Origin: Flavobacteriales bacterium
GTDB taxonomy: Bacteria > Bacteroidota > Bacteroidia > Palsa-965
Direction: 5' to 3'
DNA: 36,352 nt
NCBI GenBank assembly: GCA_002737665.1
Contig: NSIF01000016.1
Span: 1 to 36,352 of the forward strand
The notes under the pieces are model-generated. The model had not been told where the DNA came from. It did no database searches and saw nothing but the letters and a program-made list of their open reading frames with translations. Of this stretch, positions 1 to 8,493 are shown one piece after another. The position numbers and the translations under genes were made by a program. Position 1 is the stretch's first letter. The number at the start of each line of letters is the position of its first letter.

Positions 1-633
1 ATTATCAACCAACAAAACTCCAAACTACTTTCAATTGGCTTCATCATTGCACTTTTTTTCTCCACACAAGGATTTACTGCAATGATGGATGCATTCAACA
101 AAAGCATTCACGTAAAAGAAAGACGAGCAGCTTGGAAACAACAATCAATTGCTATTATTATGGTTTTTATACTAACCATTTCGCTACTTATTGCTATCAC
201 AATTAGCATCGTTACGCAAGTTACAATTGACAGATTATTTAAATCTGATATAATAAATAATATATTGCTTACAACAGGACAATGGCTAATTCTAGCCATG
301 TTATTTATGTTTATTATCGGAATTTTTTATCGTTACGGCCCAGCACAAAAAATGCATACCAATTTTATTAGTCCTGGAGTGTTGCTCTCAACTACTTTAA
401 TTATTATCACATCTATACTATTTGCTTGGTACATCAACAATTTCGGTAGATACAATAAACTTTATGGGTCAATTGGTTCAATCATTGTTATTTTAATTTG
501 GATTTATTATAACTCAATAATGTTATTAATTGGATTTGAATTAGATGCAAGCATTGAAGGCGCAAAAGAAAAAAGCTTATCTCTTTTGGAGCAAGAAGAA
601 ATTGAAATGAAAAAAGAAGAAGCGCAGCTTTAG
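1..633 (+). CDS. YihY/BrkB family inner-membrane protein, C-terminal part (5' truncated)
   Basis: The frame is open from base 1, so the gene begins before the window; the ORF-track start at 82 is only the first internal Met. The visible 210 residues read SKLLSIGFIIALFFSTQGFTAMMDAFNKS and then about three more hydrophobic segments, ending in a Glu/Lys-rich cytoplasmic tail (EQEEIEMKKEEAQL). The small-residue stretch before MMDAFN and the late IGSIIVILIWIYYNSIMLLIGFELDA segment are typical of the YihY/BrkB family (once called ribonuclease BN), polytopic inner-membrane proteins of uncertain function. It converges on the methyltransferase gene at 651 with a 17-bp gap. Confidence 0.85.
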   Translation: MINQQNSKLLSIGFIIALFFSTQGFTAMMDAFNKSIHVKERRAAWKQQSIAIIMVFILTISLLIAITISIVTQVTIDRLFKSDIINNILLTTGQWLILAMLFMFIIGIFYRYGPAQKMHTNFISPGVLLSTTLIIITSILFAWYINNFGRYNKLYGSIGSIIVILIWIYYNSIMLLIGFELDASIEGAKEKSLSLLEQEEIEMKKEEAQL

Positions 634-650
634 CTATTCAAAGACGCTGT

Positions 651-1373
651 TTAAAGTACTTTGAATGCTGAGAAATAATAATTGTTCTGAGCAGCCACTA
701 ATTCCACATTAATATAATAAGCAGCTAAAAATTCGGTGAATGCTAAAAATTCATGCGTCGGTACGGTGAATTCATCAAATAAAATCAAATCTCCTTTGCG
801 CAAATGCGGGGCAATTGAAGTTAACACATACAATGTGGACGTATACAAATCGGCATCCATGTGAAACACTTTTCTAGAATCAGTATTGATTTTTGTCAAA
901 TGTTTTGGCAATGTATCCTGAAAAAGTCCTTTGTGAAAAGTTGCACGATCATCATTTACCTCAGGGAAATTACCTCCGGTTGACATTGCCCCCGCCTTAA
1001 AAACATTCCAGTCTTCGGGTAAACCCGTGAATGTATCAAAACCATCAAAAGTTGAATTGGGATCTTTGTTTTTTTCAACCCACCATTTAAACGATTTACC
1101 AGCAGCCACACCAAATTCTAAATAGGTAATAGGACCGTCTAATTTTTCATCTGTAAATAGAAAATCATATAGCTTATAACGTTTGTTATAATCCCATTTG
1201 GAGGAATAAAAATCATTTAATTTTGGCGAAGGCGTCTTTGCTCTCCACTTTGACATTTTGGATAAATAGACTAGATTCATGAGCAAGCCACTGAATGGTT
1301 CTACAAGTACATGCAGACGCATGCGCATAAAAAACGTTTTTGACTTACGAATAAAAAAGAGTTTGGTTTGCAT
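651..1373 (-). CDS. TylF-like class I SAM-dependent methyltransferase
   Basis: A 240-residue protein with a SAM-binding motif I (YLEFGVAAGKS, about residue 85), an acidic loop after strand 2 (FDGFDTFTGLPEDW) and a metal-binding-type segment (HMDADLYTST, then GDLILFDEF). These are characteristic of the TylF/macrocin O-methyltransferase family, which methylates sugar or other hydroxyls. The substrate cannot be deduced. The N-terminus is basic and amphipathic without a signal peptide. The ATG at 1373 is favoured because a TAnnTTTG box lies just upstream. The gene stands apart from the glycan locus at 4.8-16 kb but could modify the same surface sugars (inference). Confidence 0.8.
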   Translation of the reverse strand: MQTKLFFIRKSKTFFMRMRLHVLVEPFSGLLMNLVYLSKMSKWRAKTPSPKLNDFYSSKWDYNKRYKLYDFLFTDEKLDGPITYLEFGVAAGKSFKWWVEKNKDPNSTFDGFDTFTGLPEDWNVFKAGAMSTGGNFPEVNDDRATFHKGLFQDTLPKHLTKINTDSRKVFHMDADLYTSTLYVLTSIAPHLRKGDLILFDEFTVPTHEFLAFTEFLAAYYINVELVAAQNNYYFSAFKVL

Positions 1374-1380
1374 AGGAGCA

Positions 1381-1388
1381 CAAATGTA
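1381..1388 (-). promoter_or_regulatory. -7 promoter box of the TylF-like gene
   Basis: On the minus strand this reads TACATTTG, a perfect match to the Bacteroidota -7 consensus TAnnTTTG. Only 7 nt separate it from the ATG, so the transcript would have almost no leader. No convincing -33 TTG was found at the usual spacing. Confidence 0.5.
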
Positions 1389-1461
1389 ATAAAATTGAGA
1401 AATCTTATTAAAATGAAAAAGATCGCTTGCAACTGAACATCTAAAACATAGCTCTTGTCCC

Positions 1462-1469
1462 TATATTTG
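1462..1469 (+). promoter_or_regulatory. -7 promoter box of the M1-barrel gene
   Basis: TATATTTG matches TAnnTTTG and lies 22 nt before the ATG at 1492, giving a short conventional leader. It is divergent from the box at 1381 in the same 118-bp intergenic region. Confidence 0.5.
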
Positions 1470-1491
1470 TATTCCAACAAATCTCAATAAA

Positions 1492-4400
1492 ATGATGGTC
1501 AGAAATACTATATGCTCCATATTCCTACTAATGGTAATTAATGCCGTCGGTCAAAATCCAACTATTGCATATCGCTCAACTGAAAATCCGCATTATTGGA
1601 AAAATAAATCACCCATTCTAGGTTATTGGCAGCAAGATACCTATTACAAAATACAAGCAAGTTTAGATGATCAAACAGACATCATTACAGGAGAAGAAGA
1701 GTTAACCTATTTCAATAATTCTCCTGACACACTCACTTATGTCTATTTCCATTTGTATGAAAATGCATTTCAACCGGAATCTTATACAGAAGATTTGTAC
1801 AAAGGAAACGGCATTAAAGTAAAATATGGAAAATACGAATCGCAGAAAAAAGGAACTGAAGTAATTTCAATTTCGATAAATGGTGAAACATTAAAAACAG
1901 AACTTGATAATACAATTCTGAAAGTTTGGTTAAAAAGCCCCTTGTTACCAAACGTATCGGTGAAAATAAAAATTTCCTTTAAAACTTACTTTGACAAAGG
2001 AGAAACTATTAGACGTAGGATGAAATTTTATAAAAATTTTGGATCTAAACATTATGATGGCGTGCATTGGTATCCACGCATTGCAGTTTACGATCAAAAA
2101 TTAGGATGGGATACAGACCAACATTTGACAAGAGAATTTTATGGCGATTACGGAGTGTATGATGTGGAAATTACATTGCCAAGTCATTATATTCTCGATG
2201 CAACTGGTATTATGACAAATGAACAGGAAATGTTACCTGCCGACTTACGTCAAAAATTAGACATAGCAAATTTTAAAAATAAGCCATGGGGTTCCGAGCC
2301 AAGTATTATTTTAAAAGCAGATGGCAGTGTAAAAACATGGAAATTTCATTCAGAAAACACACATGACTTTGCATTTACCACATCGCCAAATTACAGAATA
2401 GGCGAAACAAACTGGAATGGGATAAGAGTTATAGCACTTTGCGAAGAACAGCATTGCAGTGGTTGGCAAAACGCATCTGCTTTTTCTGCAAAAGTGATTG
2501 AATTTTATTCCAAAAATATTGGAATGTATGCTTATCCTAAAATGATTGTTGCTGATGCGCAAGATGGGATGGAATATCCAATGCTTACGCTAGACGGTGG
2601 CCGTGATCCAGACTATCGATCGCTGCTTGCACATGAAATAGGCCATAATTGGTTTTTCGGTATGGTAGGAAGTAATGAAACTTACAGAGCTTTGCTTGAT
2701 GAGGGATTTACACAATTTATTGACTCTTGGTGCCTACGAAGTATAGATGGTGAAAATTTAGTACACTATCAATACAAATCAAATTATGTAACTAAATTTA
2801 ATCAGGAAGACAAAGTAATAAATTCTGAAGTATATAATAGTTATATAAGATCAGCAGCTAATGGAGATGAAACAATTATTGACCAACATTCAGATCATTT
2901 TAACGGAGCAATTCGACACGGTGGTGGTTACTCAAACGTTTACTCCAAAACGGCAACAATGCTTTACAACCTACAATATGTATTAGGTGATTCACTTTTT
3001 AATGCTGCATTTTCACATTATTTTAATCAATGGAAATTTTGTCATCCCTACGTAGAAGATTTTCGCAATTCTATCATTCAATTTACAAATGTCGACCTCA
3101 ATTGGTTTTTTGATCAGTGGTTGACGCAAGGCCAAACTATTGATTATAGCGTAAAAGCTGTAAAAAAGGCTGACTCCGTAAACACCTATTTAGTAAAGTT
3201 TGAACGACATGGCCGAATGCAAATGCCAATAGACTTCACAATTATTTCTAAAGATGGAAAAAAATACAACTATTATATTCCAAATACTTGGTACGAAAAG
3301 AAAACCAATGCAACTATTTTACCTAGATGGATTGGATGGGATAAAATTCGTCCCTCCTATACCGCTAAAGTTGTTATCGAACATGGAATTGCAAATGTGC
3401 TAATTGACACTACACATCGGCTTGCAGATGTGAACATGCTGAATAACGCATTGAAGATGCCAAAGGAAATGATTTTCGATTCTAAGATTTACAATACACC
3501 GGCATGGGAAAATTACACATTAAAATTACGTCCCGATTTATGGTACAATGGCTACGATGGAATTAAGGCAGGTCTTTTTCTTTCAGGAGATTATTTAGGA
3601 ACCATTAAAGCATTTAATCTTACAGTCAATTTAAATACTGGTATTGGAAAAAGTCAATTAGAAAGTAAAGATTACTTGAACAAATATGATCCATTTTCTG
3701 TCGTATTTAATTTTAGAACTCCAACAGATAAATTTATAAAAAATTCAGCCGTTTATTTAAATGCACGACACCTTGATGGATTGGATGCTGCCACAACTGG
3801 CTTTGAGCTTTGGGATGCAAAGCGAAAAAACAGTTTTACTATTCAATACAAAATGATGTATCGCAAGGATTCGACTGATCTAACATATCTCGTTAATCCA
3901 AATGATTGGGGAGTTGGGAAATTCAACAATACGATGCTACTTAGCTACGAACATCCCTACAACTATTACCGCGGAAATGGTAACATTAAAATGAACTTAT
4001 CGACATCAGTTATTGGAAGTGATTATGATTATCATTTCCTTTCGATTAACGTAGTCAATAAAAATGATTTAGGAAAAATAAATATCAATACGCGTACGTT
4101 TGCTCAAATCGGAACAGGGACCAACTGGGCTAGTGAGTCGATGTTATACGGTGCGGGTGCGAATCCAGAATCACTGATGGATAATAAATACACTCGATCA
4201 GTTGCAATTTTCCCAGACAATTGGGGGGGGTATGGAGCAGACATAAATCATTTTCAAGCTGGTGGTGGTTTAAATATGCGTGGCTACGCTGGTTATCTTA
4301 TGTCGCAACTTGACAAAACTGGCGGAGTACGAAATACCTACAAGGGCACAACTGGTTATGCTGAAAACATAGAGCTAGAATTTCAAGAACTTTTTAGTTT

Positions 4401-4692
4401 TATTGGAAGAATTGCACCAAAATTAAATTCGATAATTGGACTAAAAACATATTTATTTGGAGATATTGGTGCCATCAACTTCAACTTACCAAATGAATCG
4501 TTTGCTATGAGTGATTTCCGAGCAGATGCTGGAATAGGTTGCGCATTAACAATAAAACGCTTTCCCCCACTCCAATTAGTTAAACCGCTAATCATTCGAT
4601 TTGATATGCCCTTGTTTTTAAACAGCACTCCATATAATTCTCCAGAATATATTCAGATGCGATGGGTTGTAGGTATCAATAGAGCGTTTTAG
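1492..4692 (+). CDS. M1-family metallopeptidase with C-terminal outer-membrane beta-barrel-like domain
   Basis: A 1066-residue protein with an N-terminal signal peptide (ICSIFLLMVINAVGQ). The peptidase half has an M1 beta-saddle domain, the substrate-side motif DGMEYPMLTLDGG (about 358-370, replacing GAMEN), and the zinc site HEIGH (381-385) followed after 18 residues by Glu404 (LLDEGF). The catalytic set is complete. From about residue 650 the sequence turns into alternating amphipathic strands rich in Tyr, Asn and Gly (LKLRPDLWYNGYDGIKAG and others), with GGGLNMRGYAGY at 924-932 resembling the RGY/RGF signature of Omp85-type barrels, and it ends in a terminal Phe as outer-membrane barrels do. 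It is probably anchored in the outer membrane. A G8 tract lies at 4223-4230. The barrel call is inference from strand pattern. Confidence 0.8.
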   Translation: MMVRNTICSIFLLMVINAVGQNPTIAYRSTENPHYWKNKSPILGYWQQDTYYKIQASLDDQTDIITGEEELTYFNNSPDTLTYVYFHLYENAFQPESYTEDLYKGNGIKVKYGKYESQKKGTEVISISINGETLKTELDNTILKVWLKSPLLPNVSVKIKISFKTYFDKGETIRRRMKFYKNFGSKHYDGVHWYPRIAVYDQKLGWDTDQHLTREFYGDYGVYDVEITLPSHYILDATGIMTNEQEMLPADLRQKLDIANFKNKPWGSEPSIILKADGSVKTWKFHSENTHDFAFTTSPNYRIGETNWNGIRVIALCEEQHCSGWQNASAFSAKVIEFYSKNIGMYAYPKMIVADAQDGMEYPMLTLDGGRDPDYRSLLAHEIGHNWFFGMVGSNETYRALLDEGFTQFIDSWCLRSIDGENLVHYQYKSNYVTKFNQEDKVINSEVYNSYIRSAANGDETIIDQHSDHFNGAIRHGGGYSNVYSKTATMLYNLQYVLGDSLFNAAFSHYFNQWKFCHPYVEDFRNSIIQFTNVDLNWFFDQWLTQGQTIDYSVKAVKKADSVNTYLVKFERHGRMQMPIDFTIISKDGKKYNYYIPNTWYEKKTNATILPRWIGWDKIRPSYTAKVVIEHGIANVLIDTTHRLADVNMLNNALKMPKEMIFDSKIYNTPAWENYTLKLRPDLWYNGYDGIKAGLFLSGDYLGTIKAFNLTVNLNTGIGKSQLESKDYLNKYDPFSVVFNFRTPTDKFIKNSAVYLNARHLDGLDAATTGFELWDAKRKNSFTIQYKMMYRKDSTDLTYLVNPNDWGVGKFNNTMLLSYEHPYNYYRGNGNIKMNLSTSVIGSDYDYHFLSINVVNKNDLGKININTRTFAQIGTGTNWASESMLYGAGANPESLMDNKYTRSVAIFPDNWGGYGADINHFQAGGGLNMRGYAGYLMSQLDKTGGVRNTYKGTTGYAENIELEFQELFSFIGRIAPKLNSIIGLKTYLFGDIGAINFNLPNESFAMSDFRADAGIGCALTIKRFPPLQLVKPLIIRFDMPLFLNSTPYNSPEYIQMRWVVGINRAF

Positions 4693-4764
4693 ACTTCGAT
4701 ACGGTTTCGAATAAAATGGTTCGGTGGTTTATGAAAAGCATAATTTCGAAACCGTATCGAAGTC
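4692..4764. repeat. 20-bp perfect inverted repeat between convergent genes
   Basis: The arms GACTTCGATACGGTTTCGAA (4692-4711) and its exact reverse complement (4745-4764) flank a 33-nt spacer. The left arm begins on the last base of the M1-barrel stop codon; the right arm lies 21 bp before the end of the convergent methyltransferase gene. There is no T-tract after either arm, so it is not a standard intrinsic terminator. It may be a bidirectional RNA hairpin or a dispersed palindromic element. Confidence 0.85.
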
Positions 4765-4785
4765 CTATCACCAAACAACAGCGTG

Positions 4786-5706
4786 TTATATTTTTTCTGC
4801 AATACCAATAATGGTATCTGTCTGATGACTTCTAGATAAAAAATCATTGTACGATTTTTCTAATTGAGCATCATTAAAATGTGTCAATATTTTTTGACCA
4901 CCCGGCTTTCCATCCCGCAACCATCCAAGATGATTGGCCAATGGATGCCGTTGAAATCCTAGAATTTGAATATTTTTAAATCCGGCAGCTTGCAAATAAG
5001 TTTCCAAACTTTTATGAGTGTGTAAAATCAAATGTTCACTCCATAATGTAAATTTTTTAAATGATTCAAGATTATAGCTTGTCAAAAGCGCATCTCCTGC
5101 ATGCGGAACTTCAATAAATACTTTTCCACCAGTATCAAGTGAGGCATTCAACATTTTTAATGAATCCAAAGGATTGGTGATGTGTTCAAATACATGAAAT
5201 AGAGAAATGAAATCAAATTTTGTTTTTTGCTCAGCTAATTCTTTTATTGATGCAAGAGTATTGTATCCAATGTGTGTTAGATTACTTCGAATGTCATTTT
5301 GAGGTTCAACGGCAACAATTTCTTTTGCAAATGGTTTTACTAAATCTAAAATACCTCCAAGGCCAGAACCTACATCGGCAAATTTTTTGCCTAACACATA
5401 TTCCTTTATTTGGCTCGCTCTGCGAACATCATCGATCGCTGTTTCTTTTAATCCTGCTGCACGATCTTCAGAACTCCAATAGGAAGTGCCAGACTTTGCT
5501 TCATAATAAGTAGCACCAACATGGTCTGATCGATCAAGGAAAATTACACCCGATTTTTCACAACGTAAAACACCAACATCATTTCGATCGCGTACCTGAG
5601 GATAAAAAGGATTGATTGAACTCGCATCAATGATTCCGAGTTGAAGTAATTCGTTGTAAATTATATTTGACTTTAAATCAGTTTTCATTAATTGCAAATT
5701 ACTCAT
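4786..5706 (-). CDS. Class I SAM-dependent methyltransferase of the glycan locus
   Basis: About 306 residues from the ATG at 5706; the track's longer form uses a TTG at 5733 and is less likely. SAM motif I is FADVGSGLGGILDLV, followed by IVAVEPQ (the acidic ribose-binding end of strand 2), FDFISLFHVFEHITNPL (motif like DxxxxxxVxEH) and GGKVFIEVPHAGD. This places it with the Methyltransf_23-type enzymes common in LPS/capsule and O-antigen loci, where they methylate sugars or lipid-linked intermediates. The N-terminal LRCEKSGVIFLDRSDH stretch resembles the leading region of such enzymes. The target is unknown. It is read in the same direction as the flippase gene, 103 bp downstream of it. Confidence 0.75.
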   Translation of the reverse strand: MSNLQLMKTDLKSNIIYNELLQLGIIDASSINPFYPQVRDRNDVGVLRCEKSGVIFLDRSDHVGATYYEAKSGTSYWSSEDRAAGLKETAIDDVRRASQIKEYVLGKKFADVGSGLGGILDLVKPFAKEIVAVEPQNDIRSNLTHIGYNTLASIKELAEQKTKFDFISLFHVFEHITNPLDSLKMLNASLDTGGKVFIEVPHAGDALLTSYNLESFKKFTLWSEHLILHTHKSLETYLQAAGFKNIQILGFQRHPLANHLGWLRDGKPGGQKILTHFNDAQLEKSYNDFLSRSHQTDTIIGIAEKI

Positions 5707-5809
5707 TACTACTAATAACGCTAAAACAACCAATACAATTTGGTTGCTGTAAAGATACTCACATCAATTTAATAGGGCAATCGATACCCAACAAGAACAT
5801 GTTTTAAAA

Positions 5810-7285
5810 TTATTTATTCCTTGTAAATATCTTTTTTACTAAATGATGATATTCAGGGACAATTTTAAAGTACAGTGAAAGCGAGATAAATAAAAGTGTA
5901 ATTAATGAACCTCTGCAAGCAATTGCAAGCCATGGGTTTTCGGGGACAGCCATAAAAATTCCCACAAACAATGCCGTTCCAATAATCACAATTGTCTTTA
6001 CGGTATGCATAGCATACGGTTGCATTCCAAATTTTTTCCATATGTATATAAATTTCATAAAATTATAAAGCGTACTGGCAATACCAGTTGCAATTGCAGC
6101 GCCTTCAATTTCGTAAATAGGAATTAAAAACATATTTAGAAATACCGAAACTACTAATAGAATGGAAAGAAAAAATACACCCCAAATGTATTTTGAGGAA
6201 TTGATAATAATTGGAGAATTAACGCCTGTCGCCATATTTACAATTGAACCAATACTCAAAATAATAGTTACACCTGCAGCAGCTGCAAATTCAGGTTTCA
6301 TTAGACTTAAGAAATCATGAATATTCGTAATGATGCAAACAGCAAGAAAGCCACCAAAAAGAAAAAGTACTCGAACAGAACGATAATAAATTTCTTTGAT
6401 TTCTTCTAAATTATTAACAGCAAAGGCCTGCGCTATTTTTGCAGAAGCAATTCGCTCAATAGAATATAAAGGCGTTTCAATAAATTGAGCCATAAACATA
6501 CCAATCATAAAAATACCACTGAAATTTTCTCCCAAATAACTTCCAATCATCATGTTATCCAGCGACTTCAAACTCAAAGAAGTTAAGGCAGTTAATGTCA
6601 ATAAAAATGTGTACCGAAAAATCCCTGAAATACCAATAGATTTAACAAAACTCCAATCTACTTTTAATCCTGGGCGATCCACGATACATATATAAGCGAT
6701 GAGCAGAAGTAATTGAGTGCCATATGCAATTGCAATACTTAATACAAAAAAGTTTAAGGGAATCCAACCCACACCATAGGCAATAGTTCCTATCACTAAA
6801 ACTATTCTCACCAAAATATCATTCAAAAATGATGGAAATGTTGTTTTTTGCAAACTATTACAATAAGCATTTAACGAGATTGCAAAAGTCATGATTGCTG
6901 CCAAAGGAAATGCAAAATCGAAATATTCAGTAAAGAGCGGGGAATGTTTTGAATAAGATTGAATGAGCCAGTCACGCATAAAATATAACAATACCCCCCC
7001 AATAAGAATTCCCAACATTGGAAATAATAAAACAAAACCTAAAAAACCATGATGTCTTTTTTGCTCATTTTTAAATAATGGAAAATACTTGACGCACATG
7101 TTAGATGCGCCAAGAAGTAAAAAGGTCGTCAACAAAGCACTAAACGATATTAATAAACCAGCCAATCCAATTTCACTCGTAGTTAACCAATGGGGCTGAA
7201 TAAGAATACGGCTTAGAAAGCCGAGGGCCACACCAACATATATAATGATGGTATTAATTAAGCCTTGCTTTTGAATGGTTCCCAA
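5810..7285 (-). CDS. Wzx-type polysaccharide flippase (MOP superfamily)
   Basis: About 491 residues with some 12-14 hydrophobic segments in the pattern of the oligosaccharide flippase/polysaccharide biosynthesis family. These proteins flip undecaprenyl-linked glycan units across the inner membrane. The track starts at a TTG at 7336, which would overlap the divergent gene. I prefer the TTG at 7285, giving MGTIQKQGLINTIIIYVGVALGF, because flippases of this group typically begin with a short charged Gly-x-Ile-x-Lys/Arg-Gln-Gly segment immediately before TM1. That leaves a 41-bp divergent spacer. A G7 run (minus strand, 6994-7000) lies in the coding region at IGGVLLY. Its place in the locus suggests it exports the nonulosonate-containing glycan (inference). 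Confidence 0.8.
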   Translation of the reverse strand: MGTIQKQGLINTIIIYVGVALGFLSRILIQPHWLTTSEIGLAGLLISFSALLTTFLLLGASNMCVKYFPLFKNEQKRHHGFLGFVLLFPMLGILIGGVLLYFMRDWLIQSYSKHSPLFTEYFDFAFPLAAIMTFAISLNAYCNSLQKTTFPSFLNDILVRIVLVIGTIAYGVGWIPLNFFVLSIAIAYGTQLLLLIAYICIVDRPGLKVDWSFVKSIGISGIFRYTFLLTLTALTSLSLKSLDNMMIGSYLGENFSGIFMIGMFMAQFIETPLYSIERIASAKIAQAFAVNNLEEIKEIYYRSVRVLFLFGGFLAVCIITNIHDFLSLMKPEFAAAAGVTIILSIGSIVNMATGVNSPIIINSSKYIWGVFFLSILLVVSVFLNMFLIPIYEIEGAAIATGIASTLYNFMKFIYIWKKFGMQPYAMHTVKTIVIIGTALFVGIFMAVPENPWLAIACRGSLITLLFISLSLYFKIVPEYHHLVKKIFTRNK

Positions 7286-7326
7286 TTTGATAGGTTTAGG
7301 TACTTTTACAACGGGTATAAAAATAG

Positions 7327-8493
7327 ATGAAATCAAGACACGTACGAATCTTCCTTAGCACATCGCAAATCTGCACTATTTATGCTACGCTGCTCGCTAA
7401 AGCAACGCGGCAGGAAGGAGATGCAGCTATTTTATTCATAGATGGCAGTAAACGGAAGCAAGGCCTAATAGATTTGATTACCAAAACCTCTAAAATATAT
7501 CCTTGGACACTTTTACATGATTTTTCAATTCCCATGGGTGAAGACCATGATTATAACCCAACAATTGGTAAAAATATTACCAGAAAATTTAAAAATTGGC
7601 CTTTTATCAAATCAATTTATGATTTCATGCTTAAAAAACACATGGATCGTATTGACATTCACTACCGAAAAGAGCTGCTCTTACAATTAAACCCGTATTT
7701 GACAAAAGACACTCAGATAAGTTTATACATGCTCACCCAAACTTATTTAAACCGTCCATTGATGCAATTATTCCCTTCCGCCTCCATCAATTACATCGAG
7801 CATGGAATGGGTGATTACTATTATATACTGGACCCAAAAACACCAAAAGGAAACTTTTATTGTCTTTTTTCAGAAGGATATAAAAAATTTCTAACGAAAA
7901 ATGGACAGTCCGCAAATTGGGTGAAAAATTTACCAGACGTAAACTCTTTTTCTGAAATTGCGAAGCAACTTAATAATGATCAAGAAAATAAATCGAATGT
8001 CGATAAGTTAAAAATTCCTGAACTGCCTATCGTATTTATTTTATTGGAAGCCGTCGATATGTATAATATAAAGAGTGCATTTTGGTCGGAATATCTAAAT
8101 CATATTTTTTTACAATTAGAAAAACCAAAGCAATACCATTATTTACTCAAGCCACACCCCATGCAGTCGGCAGACTCAATGGTTGCAACTATCAAGCATT
8201 TGGATTCCCTTGGCTATTCCTATTCAATTTTAGATGAATCTCAATTAATTAATACGAGTGCAGAGGTGTTATTTTCTATTTGGGAAAAACAAACAAGACA
8301 CGTCTTCTGTTTATTTTCATCGGGTTGTTATTACCTGTCACAACTGTACACAGGAACTAACATACAATATTGGTATTCTACCGAATTTCTGAGTCATTAC
8401 ATATCGAATGCGCCACCACAATTTAAAAAAATGTTTGTTGAAATACGGCCCATCATAGAAGAAGTCTTAACAGAAAAATGCAAGTCTTACTAA
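7327..8493 (+). CDS. Sialyltransferase-like glycosyltransferase (polysialyltransferase/GT52-like, GT-B)
   Basis: A 388-residue protein without signal peptide or membrane segment. Three short motifs match the layout of bacterial sialyltransferase families such as GT38 and GT52: an acidic-Gly motif near the middle (YIEHGMGDYY, about 157-165), LLKPHP (273-278, the HP motif that contacts the CMP moiety in those families) and a Ser pair (LFSSGCYYL, about 329-337). The overall family assignment is tentative, but it sits in a locus that makes a CMP-activated nonulosonic acid, which needs exactly such a transferase. It is the only plus-strand gene of the locus, diverges from the flippase gene, and its stop codon overlaps the stop of the SDR gene by 3 bp. 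Confidence 0.6.
   Translation: MKSRHVRIFLSTSQICTIYATLLAKATRQEGDAAILFIDGSKRKQGLIDLITKTSKIYPWTLLHDFSIPMGEDHDYNPTIGKNITRKFKNWPFIKSIYDFMLKKHMDRIDIHYRKELLLQLNPYLTKDTQISLYMLTQTYLNRPLMQLFPSASINYIEHGMGDYYYILDPKTPKGNFYCLFSEGYKKFLTKNGQSANWVKNLPDVNSFSEIAKQLNNDQENKSNVDKLKIPELPIVFILLEAVDMYNIKSAFWSEYLNHIFLQLEKPKQYHYLLKPHPMQSADSMVATIKHLDSLGYSYSILDESQLINTSAEVLFSIWEKQTRHVFCLFSSGCYYLSQLYTGTNIQYWYSTEFLSHYISNAPPQFKKMFVEIRPIIEEVLTEKCKSY

Noticed and set aside
636-666. 8-bp inverted repeat (ATTCAAAG/CTTTGAAT) between YihY and TylF-like genes
   Set aside because: Short arms, no T-tract and overlap with coding sequence; chance is likely.
7286-7336. Longer N-terminus of the flippase overlapping the divergent glycosyltransferase
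   Set aside because: It uses a TTG and adds a non-family segment; the internal TTG at 7285 gives a family-like start.
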